From Brachyhypopomus gauderio (lineage: Eukaryota > Chordata > Actinopteri > Gymnotiformes > Hypopomidae), in the NCBI RefSeq assembly GCF_052324685.1, contig NC_135221.1, forward strand, positions 21,171,338-21,235,337: a stretch of DNA of 64,000 nucleotides, written 5' to 3'. Below, piece after piece: positions 24,401 to 32,144 of this stretch (its first letter is position 1; each line of letters begins with the position of its first letter). The translations under genes and the position numbers were made by a program. Under the pieces are notes generated by a model, which was not told the origin of the DNA, did not search any database, and saw nothing but the letters and a program-made list of their open reading frames with translations.

Positions 24401-27400
24401 AGCAGTAGGTCTCTAAAGCGGCGGTTTGCCATATCGATAAACAATTCCCTCGAGTTTCCCAGTCAGTCTGCCATCCTATAAATCGGGCCCACAACAGCTT
24501 GCCCACAGTCAGGTGCTGCTAATCTCCGTGACCCAGCACCCCTGCCGACTGGTTTATCATTTTGTCCTCCGAACCAATTGGATTTAACCTTCCTTTTAAC
24601 TGATTTCATTTCACTCAAACAAAATGGGTCTTTTGAAAGCGGCGATAAATGTTAATTGTGGGCTGAAATAAGCCATAGGGGGAGATGAAGGCAAACAATA
24701 AAGCAGTGTGGGGGCGCAGGAGGAGGAGGAGGAGATGATGAAGAACAGGGCTTGAGACCACCTCTGTGTCCGTGTCCACTGGCCAGAGAAGATGCCACTT
24801 TACAACGGTTGGGTTTTTTAGTTTTTTGTTTTGTTTTGGTTTTTTTTTTTTTTTTTTTCTTTTGGGGGGGGGGGGGGGGGTTAATTCGCACTGGCTCCAG
24901 TGAACCATTCGAAATAAATTGTACGGTGACTCTTCATGGCAAAGGAAAACAGCTAAACAAGCCGGCGTGTGAACCGAGCACATGATTTATAGCGTGTTTA
25001 AAGTTAATGTTCTTTGTTTAAAAGGCACGTTGCTTTCCCCATGGTGACTGTTGTTTCTCGATATTATTCTCACTGATGAGTTGAAGAACGGAGCGAAATG
25101 AAAAGCCTTCCACCAAGGAATAAAGAGAGCACTTTGTTAATGAGGAGCGCTTTGGCATTATTGCTTTGACATTAGAACTGAGGGAATGTTTAGGACGGCA
25201 CATCATCAGCTCGTCAGCGTGACGTGATGACTGCTGAAAACGCTGTTTATGAAATAGTATCACTCTCATTTTTTGCTACAGATCATCTAGATTAAATTAG
25301 CATTTTTTTTTTTCTAGGTCCTCTGGTTGGCCGACAGATTTTCCGGTTCAGTGAAGAGGGGCTGGTAAATGCTCGTTTTGACTACAGCTACAACAATTTC
25401 CGTGTGACCAGTATGCAGGCCATGATAAACGAGACCCCTCTTCCCATCGACCTGTACCGCTACGTGGACGTCACCGGACGCGTCGAACAGTTTGGCAAGT
25501 TTAGCGTCATCAACTACGACCTCAATCAAGTCATCACGACGCACGCCATGAAACACACCAAGATCTTCAATTCGTACGGCCAGGTGATCGAGGTCCAGTA
25601 CGAGATCCTTAAGTCCATTGCTTACTGGATGACGGTGCAGTACGACAACATGGGCCGGACGGTCGTGTGCGACATCCGTGTCGGAGTGGACGGCAACATC
25701 ACGCGATACTCGTACGAGTACGACGCCGACAGCCAGCTCCAGACCGTGCTGATGAACGAGCGTCCACAGTGGCGTTACAGCTACGACCTGAACGGCAACA
25801 TTAACCTTCTGAGCCACGGCACCAGCGCCAGGCTGACGCCCCTCCGTTACGACCTCCGCGACCGCATCACCCGACTGGGCGAGATCCAGTACAGGGTGGA
25901 CGAGGACGGCTTCCTGCGCGCCCGCGGTAACGACGTGTTCGACTACAACTCCAACGGCCTCCTCACCAGGGTCTACAACAAGGTGTCGGAGGTGAGCGTC
26001 CGGTACCGCTACGACGGCCTCAGCCGGCGCGTGGCGAGCCGGACCAGCAGCGGACAGCACCTGCAGTTCTTCTACGCCGACCTGGCCAACCCCACCCGGG
26101 TCACGCACATGTACAATCACAGCAGCTCGGAGATCACCTCCCTCTATTACGACCTGCAGGGCCACGTCATCGCCATGGAGCTCAGCAGTGGTGAGGAGTA
26201 CTACGTGGCGTGCGACAACACCGCCACCCCACGCGCCATTTTCAGCAGTCGTGGGAAGATCGTGAAGGAGGTCCTGTACACCCCTTATGGGGACATATAT
26301 CAGGACACCAACCCCGCCTTCCAGCTAATCATCGGGTTCCACGGCGGCCTTTACGATCCGGTGACTAAGCTGGTGCATTTCGGACGGAGGGACTACGACG
26401 TGGTGGCGGGCCGCTGGACTACGCCCGACTACACCTTGTGGAGTGAGCTCAGTGCCAACCCCAAGCCTTTTAATCTATATGCATTTAAGAACAACAGTCC
26501 AGCTGGAACCATTGAGGAGGTCACTCAGTTCACCACAGGTAAAAGCCCACCTCAAGATTAGTTGGTTCTCATTGTGTCTGCATGGCAATGATTTAGAACT
26601 TCATAACATCTAAAATGACATGCACAGTCTGCCCATGTTCTAATCATTAAAGCTAAATGGATTTTGAAGATTTAATCTCCAAATGCCGATTTAAACTTTA
26701 AACTTAATTGGTCTTTTGTGTAATCTGTCTTAAAACAGCGCAGATAAGTTATTGTTGCTGCCGCCATAAAAGTCCACAGCATTCTTTAGATGACTGGTCC
26801 AGTATCACAGCTGAGCAGAAGATGATGTTATCGCTCACAGATAATCATGTCCAACTATAATCAGAAACGATCCTTTACATCTAGTTTTTGAAATCACTGA
26901 ACATATCTAATGCTGAAGCGTTGATGACGATCCCGCTGTTTGAGCCACACCCCCTTCTGTTTGAGCCACACCCCTTCTGTTTAAGCCACACCCCCTTCTG
27001 TGCGTGTGCATGCAGATATCGGCAGCTGGCTCCAGCTCTTTGGATTCCAGCTCCACAACGTTGTGCCGGGCTTTCCTAAGCCCGACGTGGCAGGAATGGA
27101 ACAGACGTACGAGATGATGAAGACTCAAACCAAAACCCAGGACTGGGACTCAAGCAAAGTAGGAGTTTTAACACCAGTGGATGTTTCATTCTTATTGTTT
27201 TAATGTGTGTTCATGTGTGTGCAAACATGCACACGCAACCCGTGTTGCTGAGATCAGCACTGACCCCACCTGTCTGCAAGCAAAAAGACCAATCATAACT
27301 TGCAGTGTTATTTTAATTTGATGCCAACTTTTCAGATCTTTCATAATTAGTTTTGAGTGTAGGCCATGCAGGGGAAATGGCTGGTACTGATTTCGGCTCT

Positions 27401-28955
27401 ACAAATCAAAACTGTTCATTCCAAATTTACAGCACAGTCAAAAGGACAGAGTGGCATCTTCAGCATGAAATTTCAAAAACTCAAAAGAGAGGTGCAATAA
27501 TCTCCTCTTAAAATTCATAGACTGAGCTCTGAATGCAAGCGCTCGATACCGTAAATCACATTTAGAAGCTCGCAGTGCTTGGTTTGAAATTGTTTTGCTT
27601 ATGCACAGAGGAATCAATAGCTTTAGTTTTTTGGCTGTCAGCAGCGTTGAGTTGGGGAAGGTGCCATCCAAGAGACGTCAGTAGAAATGTAATGAACATG
27701 TGTCAAAAGGGTTACGAACCATTCGGGATATAACTGTCGAACTGGCAATATTGCTGTATTTTTATTAATTTATATTTTAATTAATCTAGATTTCTAATGT
27801 TTATGGGTTTAAAAGTGATAGAATTTGGAGCTCACTCCTCGCCGTGTGTAATTTAATAAGCAGTGTTTTTTTTTCTGATTTTTTTCATTTAAAAACTGTA
27901 TTAAATGTGAGCATAATGGTTTGGTAAGATCCTCTTACTGGAAGTGTTATTTGCTGGATGGGTGTGGCGTTCTACCCTGTGTTTATTCGTTAGCTTCTAC
28001 AGGGTGTAAGCACATTTTAGTCTTGCATTCCGTAGATATTACAAGATTAATGTATATGTGTTATGGAGGTGAACATGTCAGCGGTCATTACGCCACATCA
28101 GACGATGCTGTTGGTCTCATTGTGCTAAGGTGTGTGTGCAGGATGTGTTGATGTTTCTGTGGTGATATGTGAGACTGGTGTGTGTGTTTGTGCTCGCAGG
28201 TGGTTCTAGGCATTCAGTGTGAGCTACAGAGGCAGCTGAGATCTTTCATCTCGCTGGAGAGGCTCCCAATGACCCAGCCCATCGGCCAGTTCCAGCAGTG
28301 CTCAGGTCAAACGCCCCGATTCTCAACCTTCTCCTCCATCTTCGGCAAGGGCATTAAGTTCGCCGTCAAGAACGGCGTGGCCACCGCGGACGTCATCGGC
28401 GTGGCCAGCGAGGACAGCCGGCGCATGGCCGCCATCCTCCACGGAGCCGTGTACCTCACGGGCCTCCACTTCACCATCGACGGCCGGGACACGCACCACT
28501 TCGTCAAGCTCGGCCCGCTGGAAGAGGACCTGGCCGTCATGAGCGGCGTCGGCGGGGGGCGCGTCCTGGAGAACGGCGTCAACGTGACGGTGTCGCAGGT
28601 GACCTCGTCGGCCGGCGGCAGGACTCGGCGCCTGGCCGACATCCAGCTCCAGCAGGGGGCGCTGTGCCTGAACGTGCGCTACGGCGCCTCGGCCGAGGAG
28701 GCCCGCGAGCACGTGTTGGAGGTGGCCAGGCACAGGGCGGTGGAGCAGGCCTGGGCCCGGGAGCAGAACCTCCTGCAGGAGGGACAGGAGGGCAGCCGGC
28801 CGTGGACGGAGACGGAGAGGCAGCAGCTGCTCTCCGGCGGGAAGGTGGCGGGCTACGACGGCTACTTCGTCCTGCCCGTCGAGCAGTACCTGGAGCTGGC
28901 CGACAGCGCCAGCAACATTCACTTCATGAGACAAAGCGAGGTGGGCCGGAGGTAA
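253..28955 (+). CDS. tenm1: Teneurin-1, 3' part (eleven exons, C-terminal 1,492 aa)
   Basis: Teneurins are large single-pass type II membrane proteins that act as trans-synaptic adhesion receptors, for example with latrophilins. Seen: eleven exons with GT-AG borders and continuous phase give 1,492 residues ending in a stop at 28953-28955; the N-terminal cytoplasmic, membrane and EGF parts lie upstream of the window. Numbering from codon 254, NHL beta-propeller sequence fills about residues 1-330 (for example [14 protein letters not shown]), followed by YD repeats with many YDxxGR-type motifs, the RHS core end ([17 protein letters not shown], then GRWTTPD) at about 1150, and the Tox-GHH/TCAP tail ending MRQSEVGRR. 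Teneurin-1 is chosen over paralogues 2-4 by the C-terminal stretch with [19 protein letters not shown] and EDSRRMAAI, and by the adjacent sh2d1a, which also neighbours TENM1 in human. The Tox-GHH fold is toxin-like by ancestry only. Sure of the family; fairly sure of the paralogue. Confidence 0.93.
467..523 (+). repeat. 25-bp direct repeat duplicating a tenm1 splice donor
   Basis: The 25 bases 467-491, which span the last 19 exon bases and the donor gtaggc, are repeated exactly at 499-523 after a 7-bp spacer. Both copies carry CCCCAGAG/gtaggc. The 32-bp offset is not a multiple of three. Confidence 0.95.
7790..7960. promoter_or_regulatory. CpG-dense patch inside tenm1 intron
   Basis: CpG dinucleotides are packed here (CGAGCGAGCGAGCG, GCGAGGCGGCCGCGCGAG, CGACGTGCGCCCGCGTGCGG) in an otherwise AT-rich intron, together with an E2F-like ggcgggaa. 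It looks like a small CpG island. A promoter or enhancer role is inference only. Confidence 0.35.
9630..9647 (+). repeat. Poly-G run (18 nt)
   Basis: Eighteen uninterrupted G residues, preceded by more G-rich sequence. Confidence 0.95.
10303..10457 (+). CDS. tenm1: tenm1 exon (in-window 2), NHL propeller
   Basis: The acceptor is ctctcccgcag/GG and the donor CACGCAG/gtacga. With the preceding G it encodes [18 protein letters not shown] and [15 protein letters not shown], an NHL blade. It ends in phase 0. Confidence 0.92.
11399..11911 (+). repeat. G-rich minisatellite, roughly 20 units of 18-33 bp
   Basis: Diverged tandem units have the form GGGCGGGGCTGTTGCGG followed by variable (CGG)/(TGG) triplets; most lengths are multiples of three (24, 27, 30), so all + frames stay open. 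Each unit carries a GC-box-like gggcggggc, and the G clusters lie on the sense strand of tenm1. Confidence 0.93.
12001..12082 (+). repeat. GA-rich purine tract
   Basis: An almost uninterrupted purine run dominated by (GA)n and GAGGA, beginning shortly after the G-rich minisatellite. Confidence 0.9.
12545..12634 (+). repeat. CT-rich pyrimidine tract
   Basis: Imperfect (CT)n with ccct and ttct interruptions. Confidence 0.85.
14356..14601 (+). repeat. Six-copy 41-bp minisatellite
   Basis: The G5 core of each unit starts at 14371, 14412, 14453, 14494, 14535 and 14576, an exact 41-bp period. The unit contains atgtaacagctgagggggcg and tggcaataaaacaaagaga; the first copies carry an A-to-G variant. 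Because 41 is not divisible by three, long minus-strand ORFs read the same repeat in all frames. Confidence 0.97.
16563..16596 (+). repeat. G/T-rich run
   Basis: Low-complexity ggtggtggtg followed by G runs of up to ten. Confidence 0.85.
17164..17530 (+). CDS. tenm1: tenm1 exon (in-window 3), NHL propeller
   Basis: The acceptor is gtgcag/GTACGC and the donor CTCCG/gtgagt. It encodes [20 protein letters not shown], then [25 protein letters not shown] and a Cys-rich end [14 protein letters not shown]; nearly every teneurin landmark is kept. Confidence 0.95.
17531..19053 (+). other. tenm1 intron
   Basis: 1.5 kb of AT-rich sequence with short poly-A and poly-T runs; nothing else recognised. Confidence 0.7.
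19054..19567 (+). CDS. tenm1: tenm1 exon (in-window 4), NHL to YD transition
   Basis: The acceptor is gggctgcag/GTGATGG and the donor TATGA/gtaagc. It encodes [16 protein letters not shown] and [14 protein letters not shown], then a diverged GC-rich middle and the conserved [20 protein letters not shown]. The middle (about 100 residues, rich in Gly, Arg and Val) is the least conserved part of this gene in the window, and third positions are strongly G/C. Confidence 0.93.
19568..20259 (+). other. tenm1 intron
   Basis: 692 bp with a T-rich start. One CTCF-like word lies at 19908-19921 on the minus strand (one mismatch to the core). Nothing else recognised. Confidence 0.65.
20260..20432 (+). 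CDS. tenm1: tenm1 exon (in-window 5), YD-shell
   Basis: The acceptor is tgaatag/GTACAAC and the donor CGCCAAG/gtacgt. It reads (E)[33 protein letters not shown] and [14 protein letters not shown], aligning with the first YD repeats of teneurins. Confidence 0.9.
20433..21644 (+). other. tenm1 intron
   Basis: 1.2 kb; a C-rich run near 21,102-21,113; nothing else recognised. Confidence 0.65.
21645..21880 (+). CDS. tenm1: tenm1 exon (in-window 6), YD-shell
   Basis: The acceptor is ttctacag/ACCACG and the donor CTCCGG/gtacgc. It encodes [19 protein letters not shown], then [18 protein letters not shown] and [14 protein letters not shown], ending in phase 0. Confidence 0.93.
21881..22581 (+). other. 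tenm1 intron
   Basis: 701 bp with a poly-A run near 21,961; nothing else recognised. Confidence 0.65.
22582..22875 (+). CDS. tenm1: tenm1 exon (in-window 7), YD-shell
   Basis: The acceptor is accatcag/GCTCAT. It encodes [38 protein letters not shown] and [11 protein letters not shown]. The donor GAGAAG/gtgccc is chosen because the next exon continues the family sequence, but it is weak (no +4 A or +5 G). The reading frame stays open 159 nt into the intron to a TGA at 23035-23037. Confidence 0.88.
22876..23441 (+). other. tenm1 intron
   Basis: 566 bp. The first 162 nt continue the exon's frame through a hydrophobic stretch ([12 protein letters not shown]) to a stop. Otherwise nothing recognised. 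Confidence 0.6.
23442..23829 (+). CDS. tenm1: tenm1 exon (in-window 8), YD-shell
   Basis: The acceptor is gcctacag/TCCGTT and the donor CAAACAG/gtgggc. It encodes [45 protein letters not shown] and [10 protein letters not shown], matching the teneurin YD-shell throughout. Confidence 0.94.
23830..25317 (+). other. tenm1 intron
   Basis: 1.5 kb, with a (GGA)n patch near 24,717-24,734 and a T19 run followed by a G17 run at 24,840-24,880. Nothing else recognised. Confidence 0.7.
24840..24880 (+). repeat. Poly-T then poly-G tract
   Basis: T19 at 24840-24858, a ctttt linker, then G17 at 24864-24880. Confidence 0.95.
25318..26538 (+). CDS. tenm1: tenm1 large exon (in-window 9), YD-shell and RHS core
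   Basis: A 1,221-bp exon, the large YD-repeat exon typical of vertebrate teneurins. The acceptor is tttctag/GTCCTC and the donor CACCACAG/gtaaaa. It encodes [82 protein letters not shown] sequence (here YNHSSSEI) and the RHS-core closing block [20 protein letters not shown]. This is the best conserved part of the gene here. Confidence 0.97.
26539..27015 (+). other. tenm1 intron with a 3' tandem repeat
   Basis: 477 bp; its last 80 bp contain three copies of a 21-23-bp unit directly before the acceptor. Confidence 0.7.
26936..27001 (+). repeat. Three-copy 21-23-bp tandem repeat before a splice acceptor
   Basis: Units read TGTTTGAGCCACACCCCCTT (then CTG) with small indels and one G-to-A change. 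The repeat ends 14 bp before exon base 27016 and replaces part of the expected polypyrimidine tract. Confidence 0.9.
27016..27158 (+). CDS. tenm1: tenm1 exon (in-window 10)
   Basis: The acceptor is gcatgcag/ATATCGG and the donor AGCAAA/gtagga. It encodes (D)[32 protein letters not shown] and TQDWDSSK. The pattern VxSWLxxFGFxLHNxxPGFP is diagnostic of teneurins. Confidence 0.94.
27159..28199 (+). other. tenm1 intron
   Basis: 1.0 kb of AT-rich sequence; nothing recognised. Confidence 0.65.
28200..28955 (+). CDS. tenm1: tenm1 last coding exon, Tox-GHH and TCAP region
   Basis: The acceptor is gctcgcag/GTGGTT; the stop TAA is at 28953-28955. It encodes [76 protein letters not shown] and [19 protein letters not shown], ending MRQSEVGRR. 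The last 40 or so residues correspond to teneurin C-terminal associated peptide. The exon is very GC-rich compared with the AT-rich sequence on both sides. Confidence 0.96.
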   Translation: MVLGIQCELQRQLRSFISLERLPMTQPIGQFQQCSGQTPRFSTFSSIFGKGIKFAVKNGVATADVIGVASEDSRRMAAILHGAVYLTGLHFTIDGRDTHHFVKLGPLEEDLAVMSGVGGGRVLENGVNVTVSQVTSSAGGRTRRLADIQLQQGALCLNVRYGASAEEAREHVLEVARHRAVEQAWAREQNLLQEGQEGSRPWTETERQQLLSGGKVAGYDGYFVLPVEQYLELADSASNIHFMRQSEVGRR

Positions 28956-29765
28956 CGCTCGATACGGCCACGCCTGCTGGTCCTTCACCAAAGACTGCCT
29001 GTTTCTAGATCGATTTGTTGTACCGTTTATACGATTACGAACCGAGATCGGGGTGGGGGGGGGGGGGGGGGGCGAGTCCTATTTGCCTTTAATTGTGACA
29101 AAATGATGGTATTTTATTATTGTTCCAGGTGGAGTTTCTAAAGTGGCACAAGCAAATTTTTGCCTTTTTTCCTTCTTTTTTAGTTCTCTGTGGCTTGGCT
29201 TTTCCTATATGGAGATATTTTTTTTCTCCAACAATGGTACTGTTATTGTTTTTTTAACCCCTCCTCTTGGTTATGAGCCTGTGGAGGTTAAATGAAGCGG
29301 CAACCTAGAATCAGTATTGTATCACCCTTGTACCACTGTAACAGAGGAGTGGTTTTCTTTTTCTTGGTCACACTACGTAGTTCACCTCAACGTAATATAG
29401 TTTACATTCTGTGCAAGAGAGGCCTTGTCAATTAATCATGATCTAAAAGAATGAGCTGTACGTGTTCCCAGAACATGTCATTAAGAAAGCCCTACTGAAC
29501 ACTGAACACTGAACTCATTGTGTTTAAAAAAAGTGCTGTCATGAAGCTGATATTGTATATATGCACTAGAAATTATGTATATAGCAAGTGCTTTAAAAAA
29601 TTTTAAAAATGTTGTCATCAATAATGGAGTGTTAATATTGTTAACGACTAGATGCAGATAAAAGTGTTTTTTTCAAGAAATTATACATGCTATGAATCTA
29701 TCTGCCCTGGATCTCTGAGTATAAGGAGTTACACTGCTCATTAAAGCTATTATGTGTAAATTACT
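28956..29765 (+). other. tenm1: tenm1 3'UTR (inferred) with poly(A) signal ATTAAA
   Basis: AT-rich sequence after the stop. ATTAAA at 29740-29745 is the best poly(A) signal, followed by GT-rich sequence. A G18 run occupies 29055-29072. The UTR end is inferred. Confidence 0.5.
29055..29072 (+). repeat. Poly-G run (18 nt) in tenm1 3'UTR
   Basis: Eighteen consecutive G residues. Confidence 0.95.
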
Positions 29766-30317
29766 GCATCATTATGTTTAATTTGTTTTAAATTTCATCA
29801 CGCAAAGCACCCCCCCCCCCCCCCCTCCATTACGGCTTCCTGCTTACAGAGGTGACGCACGCTGCAGTTGACATCACGGTGGCACAACCTACCAGGAGCT
29901 CCCAAACTACCAGAGAGAGTTTAACTGGAAGGTGAAGGAGATACCAGTGCTTTTGGGAAGCACCACCCCTGCATTTACTGGTGATCTGGTGAGCAGACAG
30001 TAGGCAGAAGTCATTTGAAGTTCACCCAGACTTCTTTTTTCCCGAAAGCAGCAAAAAAATATATCATCAACGCAGCTAGAAATCAGTGTGAGAGCGATGG
30101 AGATGGAGCCCTTCTGCAGCTCGATGAGAGAACACCAGACTGAGAGCTCTTTCATGTGGTCCAGAAACATCCACAGTTAGTGGTGCTGAGTGCCTTTATG
30201 ACTGAGTCCTTTATGAAAGAGTCCTTTGCTCAATCATGTTTGGTCTGTGTGCGCCTGGCATGTGGGGGTGTGAAGCAGCAACTGTAGTTGTGCGTGGACG
30301 GAAACGCCACCGCTCGT

Positions 30318-30345
30318 GGGGGGGGGGGGGGGGGGGGGGGGGGGG
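30318..30345 (+). repeat. Poly-G run (28 nt)
   Basis: Twenty-eight consecutive G residues, the longest homopolymer in the window. Confidence 0.95.
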
Positions 30346-31156
30346 CTTCTGCTAATTGCACTTGTAATGGGTTCTAGCAGAGCCTGAGATGGGAGTGTGA
30401 GCTCCGAGGGTGGGGTCAGCTCCATCACCAGGCTTCGTCCAGAGCTGCTGGCCTTCACCTCACACCCACGAACCAAGTCCTGGGACACACGGCTGTGTGA
30501 TGCCAGTCGTTTGGTCCGAGGCCGCGTGGGGCACGTGGGTAAACCCTTTAGGACGTGAGCGACATAAATGTGGACGGAGTCCTCCACTGGAACTTATTAA
30601 GATTATGTAACATGAGTGAAACACCTTGGTTTCTACCGCTTCCTCAGACCTGCAGCAGGTCATGTGACCAATTGACAAACAAGTGCTTAAGACCTTCAGA
30701 CACTTACTGTGTGATTTTAGGTCTGCGATGTTGCAGAGATACTTAAATTTGGCTCTAACATTGTGGTCAGTGATCTACTGTAGTCAAAAGCAAGGGCTCA
30801 GCGCTCCAGAAGACATCTCATCTTCGCTTAGCAGACAATGTCCTGCTTAATATGGTGCAGCTCCTGACATTTGCTGCTAAACCACCCCTGCATCCCACAA
30901 AGTCTCAATGTAAATGTTGGAAACCATAAATATCCATGAGGCGGTGAAATCACCGCAAATGGACCTTTTTGGATTGCGAGCAATAAGGCTGATTTCATTC
31001 CCAAGCACCAACCCGGGCAGAGAAATGAGAGTGCCGTTGCTAGGATACAAGGTGCTCTTCCTGCAGAGGTTGTCTGGGTTCTGTGCAGATTGATGCGATA
31101 CTGTATGCCAGAAATCATTCAACTGTGCACACTTGGCTTCGGTCCAAAGACAGTTT

Positions 31157-31179
31157 GGGGGGGGGGGGGGGGGGGGGGG
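31157..31179 (+). repeat. Poly-G run (23 nt)
   Basis: Twenty-three consecutive G residues. Confidence 0.95.
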
Positions 31180-32000
31180 TGTTGCTTTTTTGGTTTGGGT
31201 TGATTTTTTGTTTGTTTGTTTGTTTGTTTTATTGTTTTTCTTTGGGGGTGGGTAGGGATCACAATCAAAACATTTTCTTTTCGTTAGTTTGATACACGTT
31301 CATCAGATACATTTTGTTCATAATGCTGGTTAACATTAGAAATCCAGAAATGTTTAAAGAGGGAATTACAATGTCCTCAACTTAAAGTTGATTTATTTTT
31401 GTTTATTTTACAGAACATCTTAAACATCATTTTTATGTAACTTTATAGGTGACTTTGACAGTTTGACAGCAATAGAAAGCACTTGTGGCAAATTTGACCA
31501 CAAACAGCATTACATACAGAGAACAGATACTGCAAGCCGACAGTTAACACAATAAATAAAGATATTTTCTGTCCCATAAATATTTATATATATACACACC
31601 TTATTTCTCAGCCAATTATATAAGGCGATGTATTGTGCAGGCATACATAAAAGACAAATGAATAGCAATCAGTGTTACTTACTGTTCTGAGTTTTTGCTA
31701 AACAAAGTTGACTTTTTGAATACGTCTCAGAGATTTAGTCTTTTTTTCCAAATTGTTGCAATGTTGTATGCCTTTAATTCAAAACTAAAAACTAGAACCC
31801 ATAACTATAGCAGATATTTGAATATGAACCTAAACGTCTGTGCATACCTAGACATGTATGTAAAGCCAGACAATGTAAAGGGTGTAACATAAACCAGGGT
31901 CACCATTCTATATACGTATTATATCCAGGTAAAAATCCACAACAAATGTCATTCATCCTCGGTTTGTTAGCTTGCGTGTCGTTGATACTGGGAACCGGGA

Positions 32001-32144
32001 CTAGGAGGCCGCCTCATTTCTGCGGTGGTTCTGAATAGACACGGGGAACAGAAGCGGAACAGCGATGCCTTGGTCTGGTTTCTCGAAGGCGCTAATCAAA
32101 TTCTTGACTTTTCGGAACAAGCGTTTCTGCTGACCAGGGGCTGT
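32001..32144 (-). CDS. sh2d1a: sh2d1a coding exon 3
   Basis: The acceptor is tttttgcag/ACAGCC; the stop TAG is at 32003-32001. It encodes [36 protein letters not shown] and [11 protein letters not shown]. No further exon is needed. Confidence 0.92.
   Translation of the reverse strand, partial: TAPGQQKRLFRKVKNLISAFEKPDQGIAVPLLFPVSIQNHRRNEAAS

Larger units (their letters stand above)
29766..32000. other. Intergenic spacer between convergent tenm1 and sh2d1a
   Basis: No ORF with family similarity. It contains C16 (29810-29825), G28 (30318-30345), G23 (31157-31179) and a (TTTG)n stretch (about 31,207-31,230). The distal part must include the sh2d1a 3'UTR; a minus-strand AATAAA near 31,391 is one possible end. 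Confidence 0.6.

Noticed and set aside
25314..26165. 283-codon minus-strand ORF
   Set aside because: Antisense shadow of the GC-rich tenm1 exon 25318-26538, which carries clear family sequence.
28200..28955. Reading the Tox-GHH end as a separate toxin or mobile RHS element
   Set aside because: It is in phase with upstream exons and is the normal C terminus of every vertebrate teneurin.
28323..28991. 222-codon minus-strand ORF
   Set aside because: Antisense shadow of the last tenm1 exon.
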